Below the pieces are notes generated by a model that was not told where the DNA came from, did not search any database, and saw only the letters and a list, made by a program, of their open reading frames with translations. DNA of 64,000 nucleotides, taken from assembly GCA_903901875.1 (NCBI GenBank), contig CAIUSO010000055.1:62001-126000 (forward strand), written 5' to 3'. The stretch is from an uncultured Geobacteraceae bacterium. GTDB lineage: Bacteria; Desulfobacterota; Desulfuromonadia; Geobacterales; Pseudopelobacteraceae. A program made the position numbers and the translations under genes. Below are positions 9,187 through 17,224 of this stretch, in pieces (positions within the stretch are counted from its first letter, which is position 1; every line of letters starts with the position of its first letter).

Positions 9187-10038
9187 TCAATCGCCATCAA
9201 GGTACTTCCCGGCATGGTAAGAGCTTCTCACGTAGGGGCCGCTCTCCACATGGCTGAAACCGCTTGTCTGGGCCCTTTCCCGCAGGGAGTCGAACCGCTC
9301 CGGCCGGATATACTCCTGTACCGGAAAGTGATGACGGCTCGGGGCCAGATACTGCCCCATACTCAGATAGGAACATCCCGCCCCGTACAGGTCAGTCAGA
9401 ACCTGCAATACCTCCTCCTCCGTCTCCCCCATGCCCAGCATGATACCGGACTTGATGCGGATTGCCGGGGCCAGTTCTGCGCAGCGATGAAGGACCTGAA
9501 GAGAACGTCCATATTCGGCACCGCTCCGGATGTGGTACAACCGGGGCACCGTTTCCACGTTATGGGCAATGATATCGGGACCGGAGGCAACGACCGTCTC
9601 CAGGCTTGATTCCGCACCCAGAAAATCGGGAATGAGCAGTTCGATCCGGGTGGCGGGAGAAGCGGCTCGAAGCGCCGTTACCGTGGCGGCGTAGAGCCCG
9701 GCACCCCCATCGGGCAGATCGTCCCGGGTCGGACTGGTGATAACCACATGGGAGAGGTTAAGACGCCGGACCGCCTCGGCCACCCGCTCCGGTTCATGGG
9801 GATCAACGGGCAATGGCTCCGTTTTTTCCACATTGCAGAAACTGCACTGGCGGGTACACAGCTTCCCCAGAATCAGGAACGTTGCCTGGCCACAGGAAAA
9901 ACATTCGGAGATATTGGGACAAAGGGCCTGCTGGCAGACCGTATTGAGCCGTAATTCCCCCAGCAACTGCTGCATTTCCTGCTGGTCTCCCCGATTGACC
10001 TTTTTCCGCAGCCATTCCGGCTTTCTCGTTATATTCAC
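9187..10038 (-). CDS. lipA: Lipoyl synthase
   Basis: Radical-SAM enzyme that inserts two sulfurs into octanoyl chains bound to GcvH and other lipoyl domains. It has 283 residues. The auxiliary cluster cysteines form C-X4-C-X5-C (VCQQALCPNISEC), the SAM cluster is CTRQCSFC (CX3CX2C), and the C-terminal RSSY motif (YVRSSYHAG) that binds the auxiliary cluster is present. Start is GTG, overlapping the octanoyltransferase stop as GTGA. It ends the glycine cleavage/lipoylation operon, which supplies the cofactor GcvH needs. Confidence 0.96.
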   Translation of the reverse strand: MNITRKPEWLRKKVNRGDQQEMQQLLGELRLNTVCQQALCPNISECFSCGQATFLILGKLCTRQCSFCNVEKTEPLPVDPHEPERVAEAVRRLNLSHVVITSPTRDDLPDGGAGLYAATVTALRAASPATRIELLIPDFLGAESSLETVVASGPDIIAHNVETVPRLYHIRSGAEYGRSLQVLHRCAELAPAIRIKSGIMLGMGETEEEVLQVLTDLYGAGCSYLSMGQYLAPSRHHFPVQEYIRPERFDSLRERAQTSGFSHVESGPYVRSSYHAGKYLDGD

Positions 10039-10859
10039 CGGTCTACCCCTTCCAGATTCCAGAGATCGGACCGGTATCTGCCGGCCAACAGTTCCCCGCA
10101 GGTGCGTTGTTCTTCTTCGGAGAGCCGGCTGCGGAGCAGTTCTACCGCAAAGTGGCCGGAAAATTCAGTCTCCAATCTGGCCATCAGCGTCTCTCTGGTA
10201 TCGGACACAGCGCATTCGGCAAGACTGACAACCCCTGCCGCGTGATCGGGGGTCTTGTCCCGCATATACCCCAGACCATCCACCGCACGATTGAGCAGGG
10301 GGATCGAGCCATGCTGGAAAATTGCCCCCTTCAGCCGCCGCTGGGCATTGCCGCCAATTTTTTTACCATTAACCAGAATATCGAAACTTTCCTTGCCGGC
10401 AAAGCAGAACGGAGTCCGTTCCCCCAGGCGGGTCCCCTCGGGGGAAGCATCCACCGCATAGGCGGCGTCAAGCCCCAGGGAACGGTAGAAGGTGAGCAGA
10501 AAACCGGTCAGCACCCGGAAGGAATCCTTCACCGACGAGACCGGTGAAATCTGCTCCGGAGCACAGACCAGCGAATAGGTAATTTCATCGCCATGGTAAA
10601 TAACCCCGCCACCGGTGATGCGTCGCACCACCGGAACGGAAGTAGTCCGGCACCGGTCGAGATCGAGCACTTCCGCCGCCTGTTGAAAGCGTCCCAGTGA
10701 AAGAGTTGGCGGATCCCAGCCATAGAGTCGAAGCACGGGGAGAGAAGCCGGACCGGAGAAAGATCGGAGCAGTGCCTCGTCGATGGCCATGTTCTCGGCA
10801 CCCGTTACGGGGGGAGTCACAATGAGTCGCCAGCCTGCCGGAGATGTTTTGTCTGTCAT
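10035..10859 (-). CDS. Octanoyltransferase / lipoate-protein ligase family (LipM-like)
   Basis: A 274-residue biotin/lipoate A/B ligase fold protein. RRITGGGVIYHGDEITYS is the ligand-binding motif of the LplA/LipM group. PFCFAGKESFDILVNGKKIGG places a Cys where LipM octanoyltransferases have their catalytic Cys, followed by the usual Lys. In this family the enzyme moves octanoate from acyl carrier protein to GcvH, preparing the substrate for LipA directly downstream. LipM function is inferred from the Cys and context; a lipoate ligase role is the alternative. Confidence 0.85.
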   Translation of the reverse strand: MTDKTSPAGWRLIVTPPVTGAENMAIDEALLRSFSGPASLPVLRLYGWDPPTLSLGRFQQAAEVLDLDRCRTTSVPVVRRITGGGVIYHGDEITYSLVCAPEQISPVSSVKDSFRVLTGFLLTFYRSLGLDAAYAVDASPEGTRLGERTPFCFAGKESFDILVNGKKIGGNAQRRLKGAIFQHGSIPLLNRAVDGLGYMRDKTPDHAAGVVSLAECAVSDTRETLMARLETEFSGHFAVELLRSRLSEEEQRTCGELLAGRYRSDLWNLEGVDR

Positions 10860-10945
10860 AGTAGTCTGTTCACTGGTCTTATTGACGTAAAGGGCACCGC
10901 AACAACATGATCACGGTGCCCCCTTATTCCGCTCTACGTATCTTA

Positions 10946-12394
10946 TTACCCGACGCAGCAGACTTTCTGCTCACGGGCCGCCTTGGTCTCATCCAGCCGT
11001 GATATCGGCATGGTCAGGGGGGCATCGTGCAGTGCCTGGGGATTCTGCTCGGCCGCCTGGGCCGCTTCGATCATCACCTCGATAAAGGCATCCATGGTCG
11101 CCTTGCTCTCGGTCTCCGTCGGCTCGATCATAATCGCTTCCTTGACAATCATCGGGAAATACACCGTTGGCGGATGGTAGCCCCGGTCGATGAGGAATTT
11201 GGCGATATCAATGGCGTGGACGCCATGGGCAAGCTGTTTCGATGCGGAGAAGACACATTCATGCATACAGGTCATATCGTAGGGGAGGTCATAGTAGGGC
11301 TTCAGCCTCTCCTTGATGTAGTTGGCATTGAGCACCGCCTGCTCGGACACCCGGATCAACCCTTCCCGCCCCAGCATGATGATGTAGGCGTAGGCCTTGG
11401 CCATAACCCCGAAGTTGCCGAAGAAATTGGCCGTACGGCCAATGGTGCCCGGATTGGCGGTTTCCAGCTGCAGAATTCCCTCATCGTCCATAACGATACG
11501 GGGCTGGGGCAGGAACGGAATCAGGGCATTTTTGACCCCCACCGGACCCGAACCGGGACCACCGCCACCGTGGGGGGTGCCAAAGGTCTTGTGCAGGTTC
11601 ACATGGATCACGTCGAACCCCACATCCCCCGGCTTCACCTTGCCCATGATGGCATTGAGATTGGCACCATCGTAGTACATCAGCGCGTCATGGGAATGGG
11701 CAATATCACTGATCTCCTTGATGTGGGGGTTAAACAGCCCCAGGGTGTTGGGACAGGTCATCATGACCGCCGCCACTTCATCGGTCATGGCCTTCTTGAA
11801 CAGCTCCAGATCCATGTCACCGTAGGGGGCCGTCGGCACGGTGATGATCTCATAGCCGGCGATGGCGGCCGAAGCCGGATTGGTGCCGTGGGACGAATCG
11901 GGAACCACCACGTATTTCTTTTTGTCCCTGTTCCCCCGGGAGGCGTGATAGGCGGCAATCAGCATGATGCCGGTCATCTCGCCATGGGCACCGGCCAGCG
12001 GCTGGGTCGTGACCTCGTCCATGCCGGTAATGTCGGCCAATAGCTGCCCCAGGTCATAGAGCAGCCCCAGGGTTCCCTGACACAACTCCACACCACCCGG
12101 CAGGAGAGCGGTCATGGGGTGGAACGGCGCAAACAGGGCAGCGGCATTCTCCAGCACCTTGGCGTTGTATTTCATGGTACAGGAGCCGAGGGGATAAAAA
12201 TTGGTATCCACGGAAAAATTCCGGCGTGACAGATTGGTAAAGTGCCGTACCAGATCAAGCTCGGACACTTCGGCAAGGCCGGCCCGTTCGGCACGGAGCA
12301 GTGATTCCGGCAGGGGCGATGCGCCCGGCACATCGGAAGCCGGCAGTTTGACCCCCCGTCGACCGGGAGTTGATTGTTCATATATCAGTTGCAT
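10946..12394 (-). CDS. gcvPB: Glycine dehydrogenase (decarboxylating) subunit 2
   Basis: C-terminal half of the split P-protein, which decarboxylates glycine with PLP and transfers aminomethyl to GcvH. It has about 482 residues. The PLP lysine lies in HVNLHKTFGTPHGGGG, and STMKYN-type and YYDGANLNA motifs are typical of the family. The ATG at 12394 (MQLIYEQSTPGRRG) is chosen over a TTG three codons upstream, because family members start with this segment and AAGAAGAGG lies nine bases before it. It lies 62 bases after gcvPA. Confidence 0.96.
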   Translation of the reverse strand: MQLIYEQSTPGRRGVKLPASDVPGASPLPESLLRAERAGLAEVSELDLVRHFTNLSRRNFSVDTNFYPLGSCTMKYNAKVLENAAALFAPFHPMTALLPGGVELCQGTLGLLYDLGQLLADITGMDEVTTQPLAGAHGEMTGIMLIAAYHASRGNRDKKKYVVVPDSSHGTNPASAAIAGYEIITVPTAPYGDMDLELFKKAMTDEVAAVMMTCPNTLGLFNPHIKEISDIAHSHDALMYYDGANLNAIMGKVKPGDVGFDVIHVNLHKTFGTPHGGGGPGSGPVGVKNALIPFLPQPRIVMDDEGILQLETANPGTIGRTANFFGNFGVMAKAYAYIIMLGREGLIRVSEQAVLNANYIKERLKPYYDLPYDMTCMHECVFSASKQLAHGVHAIDIAKFLIDRGYHPPTVYFPMIVKEAIMIEPTETESKATMDAFIEVMIEAAQAAEQNPQALHDAPLTMPISRLDETKAAREQKVCCVG

Positions 12395-12456
12395 GGTTGT
12401 CAACCTCTTCTTAAGTAGTTACGAATAAATTCCGGCAGCACCGCACAAAGCACGTG

Positions 12457-13812
12457 CTAAAAATGAATGGCGGTCAATTCGCTCTGCAACGCATCCACAA
12501 ATTTATCGATTTCCATTTTGCTCCGTTTTTCGGTGACCGTTACCACCAGACAATTCTCGGAACCAAGGTAATACTGCCCCAGGGGCACACCGGCGGCTAT
12601 CCCTGTTTTCAACAATTCAGCCACGACCTCAGCCGCATCCTTCGGCAGTGAAATGGTGAATTCATTGAAGGTCGGAGCCACTTGCAGCACCGTCACTCCC
12701 GCAATGGCGGCCAGCCGCTCCTTGGCGTATTCAGCCTTGTCCCGGTTCAGACGGGCCAGGTCTGCCAACCCCTCTTTGCCGATGGCAGAAAGGAAGATGA
12801 GCCCCCGCAGAGCGCAGAGCCCCTGGTTGCTGCAGATGTTGGAGGTGGCCTTGTGCCGTTTGATATGCTGTTCACGGGCCTGCAGGGTAAGCACATAGCC
12901 ACGGGTACCGTTCTTGTCGACGGTCTCACCGACGATACGCCCCGGCATGTTGCGGATGAAGGTTTTCTTTGCGGCGATGAAGCCGAAAGAGGGACCGCCG
13001 AAGGAGAGCGGGTTCCCCAGGCACTGGCCGTCGCCCACTGCGATATCAATGCCGGTTTCTCCCGGAGTTTTGAGGATGCCGAGGGCGATGGGATAGACCG
13101 AGCCGATCAGCAGGGCACCCACCCCGTGGACCTGTTCGGCCACGGCGGTAAAATCCTCGATACTGCCGAAGAAATTCGGATTCTGCACCAGCAGGGCCGC
13201 CACACTGTCATCCAGCAGGGAGGCAAGTTCGGTCCGGTTGAGCAGACCATCCAGCGGTTCAATCTCGATAATTTCCACATCCAGATTGAACAGATAGGTT
13301 TTCACCACCTGACGGGAAAAGGGGCTTACGGAACCGTCGATGACAATTTTGTTCCGTCCGGTGATGCGCAAGGCCATCATGGCCGCTTCGGCACAGGCCG
13401 TACCGCCGTCATAGAGGGAGGCGTTGGAGACATCCAGACCGGTCAGGCGGCAGATGGCGGTCTGATATTCGAACAGTGCCTGCAAGGTTCCCTGCGAGCA
13501 TTCGGGCTGATAGGGGGTATAGGCGGTGTAGAATTCGGCACGGTTTGAGAGGTGATCCACCACGGCCGGGATGATATGATCGTAGAAGCCACCACCGATA
13601 AAATTGACCATCCCCGGGGTATTGTCTCCGGCGAGTTGCTGCATCCTGCCAAAGGTCTCGAATTCTGACATACCGGCGGGAAGGTTGAACGTCTTCGCCC
13701 GCAGTTCGGCGGGAATCGGCGCAAAAAGCTCTTCAACGGAAGCGACGCCGATGGTGGAAAGCATCTGGGCTATCTCTTCCGGTGTATGGGGGCAATAGTG
13801 ACTGTCGTTCAT
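12457..13812 (-). CDS. gcvPA: Glycine dehydrogenase (decarboxylating) subunit 1
   Basis: N-terminal half of the split P-protein, 451 residues; it pairs with GcvPB to form the heterotetrameric P-protein. Family segments visible include [21 protein letters not shown], split here by YQPE, and [12 protein letters not shown] near the end of the catalytic region. It starts at ATG with AGGGGACC upstream and lies 13 bases after gcvH. Confidence 0.96.
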   Translation of the reverse strand: MNDSHYCPHTPEEIAQMLSTIGVASVEELFAPIPAELRAKTFNLPAGMSEFETFGRMQQLAGDNTPGMVNFIGGGFYDHIIPAVVDHLSNRAEFYTAYTPYQPECSQGTLQALFEYQTAICRLTGLDVSNASLYDGGTACAEAAMMALRITGRNKIVIDGSVSPFSRQVVKTYLFNLDVEIIEIEPLDGLLNRTELASLLDDSVAALLVQNPNFFGSIEDFTAVAEQVHGVGALLIGSVYPIALGILKTPGETGIDIAVGDGQCLGNPLSFGGPSFGFIAAKKTFIRNMPGRIVGETVDKNGTRGYVLTLQAREQHIKRHKATSNICSNQGLCALRGLIFLSAIGKEGLADLARLNRDKAEYAKERLAAIAGVTVLQVAPTFNEFTISLPKDAAEVVAELLKTGIAAGVPLGQYYLGSENCLVVTVTEKRSKMEIDKFVDALQSELTAIHF

Positions 13813-13825
13813 GAGTATGGTCCCC

Positions 13826-14197
13826 TTACAGCGTTTTCAGGTAGTCGTCGTACTGGGCCTGGGTCATGAGATTTTTCAGTTCCGCCTCATCGGCAATCTC
13901 CACCTGTGCCATCCACCCCCCATCTTCAGCACTCTCGTTCACAACTTCGGGTGCGGTATCGAGTGCGTCATTTACCTTGACCACCTTACCGGAGACCGGG
14001 GCAAAGATATCACTGGCTGCCTTGACCGACTCAATGCTGCCAAGCAGACCGAACTGGGTGACCGTTGTACCGATTTTCGGCAGCTCCACAAAGGTGATAT
14101 CCCCCAGTTCATGGGCCGCATGTTCGCTGATGCCGACACTGCCGATCCCTTCCGTTACCTTGACCCATTCATGTTCCTTGGTAAAATATGTTCCCAT
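13826..14197 (-). CDS. gcvH: Glycine cleavage system H protein
   Basis: A 123-residue lipoyl carrier that shuttles the aminomethyl group between the P, T and L proteins. The lipoyl-lysine is in [11 protein letters not shown], and the sequence starts with the family pattern [11 protein letters not shown]. The ribosome site GGGAGGA lies before the ATG. Its lipoylation would need the octanoyltransferase and LipA in the same operon. Confidence 0.97.
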   Translation of the reverse strand: MGTYFTKEHEWVKVTEGIGSVGISEHAAHELGDITFVELPKIGTTVTQFGLLGSIESVKAASDIFAPVSGKVVKVNDALDTAPEVVNESAEDGGWMAQVEIADEAELKNLMTQAQYDDYLKTL

Positions 14198-14245
14198 TGT
14201 GTATTCCTCCCTTTTGTATGTGTAAAACTGGCAATAGTACCATTA

Positions 14246-15337
14246 TCATCCCCGAACCGACCCGTCCTTGAAGAACGGCAGTTCGCACACGGTTGCTTCC
14301 ATGGTGATCCGTTCATGACAGATCGTCAGCGGCGTCCCGACGACCGCCAGTTCGGGCAGAACAAAGCCGATGCCGATACCTTTGCCAACCATCGGTGAAA
14401 AAACACCGCTGGTTACCATGCCGACGTTTTCCCCACCGGAACAGATATCGTAAAAGTGCCGTGGCGAACGGCGACCGTTGACCTCAAAGGCCACCTTCTG
14501 TCGCGGGGGCCCTTGCTCTTTCTGACGGAGCAATGCCTCTTTGCCGACAAAGGTGGTCTCAAAGTTAACAAACCCTTCCAGCCCCGCTTCCAGTGGGGTG
14601 GTTTCCTCATCGATATCGCTGCCGTAGAGGGAATAGCCCACTTCAAGCCGGAGCACGTCCCGCGCCCCCAGACCGGCAGGTTTGACCCGTTCGTCCTCAA
14701 GCAGCAGATCCCACAGTTCACCAACCTTGTCCGCCGGAATAAAAATTTCGTATCCCAGCTCGCCCGTATAGCCGGTGCGGCTGACGATTGCTTCCACGCC
14801 GAGAATGTTCAGGGTAATAAAACGGAAATAGGGAAGTGTGGCGACCTCTTCTCCGAATACTTCGACCATGACATAGCGGGAAAGGGGGCCCTGCAGGTCA
14901 AGCTTGCCGGTTGCAGCGGTAATATCGGTAAAGCTCCCCCCCGTAAGGCGCTCCTTGATGACGGCAAAATCCTTCGGCGCGGTGGCTGCGTTGACAACAA
15001 TCATCACCTTGTCTTCGGCAAGACGGAAGACGATCAGATCATCGACAATCCCCCCCCGTTCGTTGAGCAGGAAGCCGTAGCGGGACCGCCCCAGCGGGAT
15101 GGTCTGCACCGAAAAGGTAAAAACATCTTCCAGTCCATCGGCAACGAAATCACCCTGAAAGATGAACTCCCCCATATGGCAGATGTCAAACAGGGCAGAA
15201 CTGCTGCGGCACCAGCTATGCTCGGCAATGATCCCCTCGTACTGGATCGGCATATCCCAACCGCCAAACGGTGCCATCAGGGCGTTCAAAGCCCGGTGCC
15301 GACCACAGATCGGCGTAGCCTGAAGTTGTTCTTCCAT
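14246..15337 (-). CDS. gcvT: Glycine cleavage system T protein (aminomethyltransferase)
   Basis: Transfers the methylene group from aminomethyl-GcvH to tetrahydrofolate, releasing ammonia. It has 364 residues from the chosen ATG at 15337, which has GAGGGAGA upstream; an in-frame extension to 15493 lacks family similarity. Family motifs include APFGGWDMPIQY near the start, FDICHMGE and SRTGYTGELGYEIF. First gene of the gcvTHPAPB-lipM-lipA operon. The leader between 15338 and 15491 was inspected for a glycine riboswitch without success. Confidence 0.95.
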   Translation of the reverse strand: MEEQLQATPICGRHRALNALMAPFGGWDMPIQYEGIIAEHSWCRSSSALFDICHMGEFIFQGDFVADGLEDVFTFSVQTIPLGRSRYGFLLNERGGIVDDLIVFRLAEDKVMIVVNAATAPKDFAVIKERLTGGSFTDITAATGKLDLQGPLSRYVMVEVFGEEVATLPYFRFITLNILGVEAIVSRTGYTGELGYEIFIPADKVGELWDLLLEDERVKPAGLGARDVLRLEVGYSLYGSDIDEETTPLEAGLEGFVNFETTFVGKEALLRQKEQGPPRQKVAFEVNGRRSPRHFYDICSGGENVGMVTSGVFSPMVGKGIGIGFVLPELAVVGTPLTICHERITMEATVCELPFFKDGSVRG

Positions 15338-15491
15338 GGTATGTTCTCCCTCTGCGGAATTGTGTGTATGTGTGAGAAGTGATACTGCTCTTTTTGGTAG
15401 GCTGTTTTTTGCGTCTATGGTAGTGTAAATCTGCTCTCCACGCAACCTGAAAAACCGTCTGAAAACTAAATTTCTTTCAAGAAAGATCACC

Positions 15492-16202
15492 ATGGCCCCC
15501 TCCGGTTTACCCCCCCGAAAATTTCACCCGAAAGGGGTCACCCTGCTCCACGAAGATCGGGATCTGATCGTCGTGGAGAAACCGAGCGGCCTTTTGACCA
15601 TCGGCACCGGACGGGATGGTGCCCGGACGGTTCACTCCATCCTCAACGACTATGTGCGCAAGGGGGATCCCCGCTCGCGAAACCGGGTCTATATCGTCCA
15701 TCGCCTTGACCGGGAGACCTCCGGTATCCTGGTACTGGCCAAAAGCGAAGAGGTCAAGGCCCACCTGCAAAACAACTGGCAGGAGGTTGACAAGCGGTAC
15801 CTCACCGTGATCCATGGTTCCATCACGCCGCCACGGGGCACCATCAGCAGCTATCTTGCGGAAAACAGTGCCCTGAACGTCTATTCTACCACAGACCAGG
15901 CGGTGGGGAAGTTGTCCCACACCGAATATGCGGTTCTGAAAGAATCACGGGGACTGTCGCTGCTGGATATCCACCTGCTGACCGGACGAAAGCACCAGAT
16001 CCGGGTCCATCTGTCAGAGAAGGGGTATCCGGTGGTGGGAGACACCAGATATGGTACCGGCGACCGGTATGGCACCCTGGCGCTCCATGCCCGCTCCTTG
16101 CGTTTCACCCATCCGGTTAACGGCAAAAGACTCACCTTCGAAACCGCCATGCCGGAGTTTTTCATCAGACTGGTTGGTAAGCTTGAGCTGCCTCTCCCGT
16201 AA
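15492..16202 (+). CDS. RluA-family RNA pseudouridine synthase
   Basis: A 236-residue pseudouridine synthase that isomerises uridine in RNA. The catalytic Asp is in VHRLDRETSGILVLAKS, and GRKHQIRVHLSEKGYPVVGD is the second family signature. There is no S4 domain, so it resembles the short RluA/TruC-type enzymes; the target is unknown. It is divergent from gcvT, with about 150 bases of shared upstream region. Its end overlaps the downstream GIY-YIG frame. Confidence 0.93.
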   Translation: MAPSGLPPRKFHPKGVTLLHEDRDLIVVEKPSGLLTIGTGRDGARTVHSILNDYVRKGDPRSRNRVYIVHRLDRETSGILVLAKSEEVKAHLQNNWQEVDKRYLTVIHGSITPPRGTISSYLAENSALNVYSTTDQAVGKLSHTEYAVLKESRGLSLLDIHLLTGRKHQIRVHLSEKGYPVVGDTRYGTGDRYGTLALHARSLRFTHPVNGKRLTFETAMPEFFIRLVGKLELPLP

Positions 16203-16482
16203 TACCGGCTCCGAACAGGGGGATCAGGGGGGAAACTGGCAGGTTTACCTGATTCTCTGCTCCGATGACTCTCTCTACACCGGCATTACCACCGATGTGA
16301 AGCGCCGTTTTGCCGAGCATGCTTCCGGCCGGGGAGCCCGCTATTTTCGCGGGAGACAACCGCTCCGGGTAGTATTTCTTGAGGAAAACCACACGAGGAG
16401 CAGTGCCAGTATTCGGGAGTGTTCCCTCAAAAAACTCACCCGAACCGCAAAACTGCGCTTGATCGATTCTACCACCATTTGA
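16183..16482 (+). CDS. GIY-YIG domain protein (UPF0213-like)
   Basis: About 99 residues with the GIY-YIG core WQVYLILCSDDSLYTGITTD followed by RRFAEHASGRGARY, matching the small UhbX/UPF0213 nuclease-like group. No ATG or GTG lies close to the domain. The nearest start-like codons are TTG at 16183 or 16174, both inside the end of the pseudouridine synthase gene, so translation is probably coupled to it. The start is therefore uncertain. It is immediately followed by the spermidine-synthase-like gene. Confidence 0.8.
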   Translation: MSCLSRNTGSEQGDQGGNWQVYLILCSDDSLYTGITTDVKRRFAEHASGRGARYFRGRQPLRVVFLEENHTRSSASIRECSLKKLTRTAKLRLIDSTTI

Positions 16483-16502
16483 CACCCTACGAGGATCGCA
16501 CC

Positions 16503-17198
16503 ATGGCACAACCCTGGAAAGTACTTGAAAGCATTCCCACCATTGAAGGGATATTGGAGCTGCGCCAACGGGGGGAGCGGGATTTTCTGATCATGATCGG
16601 CCCCCAGGTGCTGATGAACAGCCTGTCAAACCGGTCGGAAATCATGCTCGGTCAATTGGGGTGCCAGCACGTGAAGGGTGGCAGCACCCCCAAGGTTCTG
16701 GTGGGGGGACTGGGCATGGGATTTACTCTCAGGGGGGTCCTTGACAACCTGCCGGTGGCAGCGGAGGTGGTTGTCGCCGAGCTGAACCCGGTGGTTCATG
16801 GCTGGTGCCGCGGGCCACTGGCAGCCATGACCGGCCATGCCATCGCCGATCCACGGGTAACCGTGGAGATAGGCGACGTATCCGACCACATTGCCCGGAT
16901 CGCCGCCGGACCGGCCGAAGGGCGATACGATGCCATTATCCTTGACCTCTACCGGGGGCCCCACGCAAAAACGGACGCCAAAAGCGATCCGCTCTACGGC
17001 AGCCGTGCCATCGAAAAGATGGGGAACGCCCTGAAACCAAACGGGGTGGTGGCGATCTGGGGGGAACAGTACGACGAAGGGTTTGACCGGCGGTTACAGA
17101 ATGCCGGCTTCACCGTCACCACCCCCCGCCCCGGCAAGGGGGGACTTCGACATGTGGTTTTTCTCGGCAAGCGGGGAAAAAAATCACGAATTGGTTAA
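16503..17198 (+). CDS. Spermidine synthase-like SAM-dependent protein
   Basis: About 231 residues from the ATG at 16503. KVLVGGLGMGFTLRGVL is the SAM-binding glycine loop, VVVAELNPVVHGWCRGPL has the acidic residue that binds the ribose, and YDAIILDLYRGPHA resembles the catalytic-loop strand of spermidine synthases. It lacks the usual N-terminal beta-hairpin domain, as do many uncharacterised spermidine-synthase-like methyltransferases. Substrate unknown. Confidence 0.8.
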   Translation: MAQPWKVLESIPTIEGILELRQRGERDFLIMIGPQVLMNSLSNRSEIMLGQLGCQHVKGGSTPKVLVGGLGMGFTLRGVLDNLPVAAEVVVAELNPVVHGWCRGPLAAMTGHAIADPRVTVEIGDVSDHIARIAAGPAEGRYDAIILDLYRGPHAKTDAKSDPLYGSRAIEKMGNALKPNGVVAIWGEQYDEGFDRRLQNAGFTVTTPRPGKGGLRHVVFLGKRGKKSRIG

Positions 17199-17224
17199 TC
17201 GTTTTCAGGTATCATCGCCACCCA

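Noticed and set aside
11027-12043. 338-codon plus-strand frame inside gcvPB
   Set aside because: His- and Gly-rich shadow of the conserved gcvPB gene, with no ribosome site or family.
15338-15491. Glycine riboswitch in the gcvT leader
   Set aside because: GGAGAGC and a CCAAAAAGAGCA stretch looked suggestive, but the conserved CCGAAGG and CAGGNAAAAGGAC segments and a consistent P1 stem are missing.
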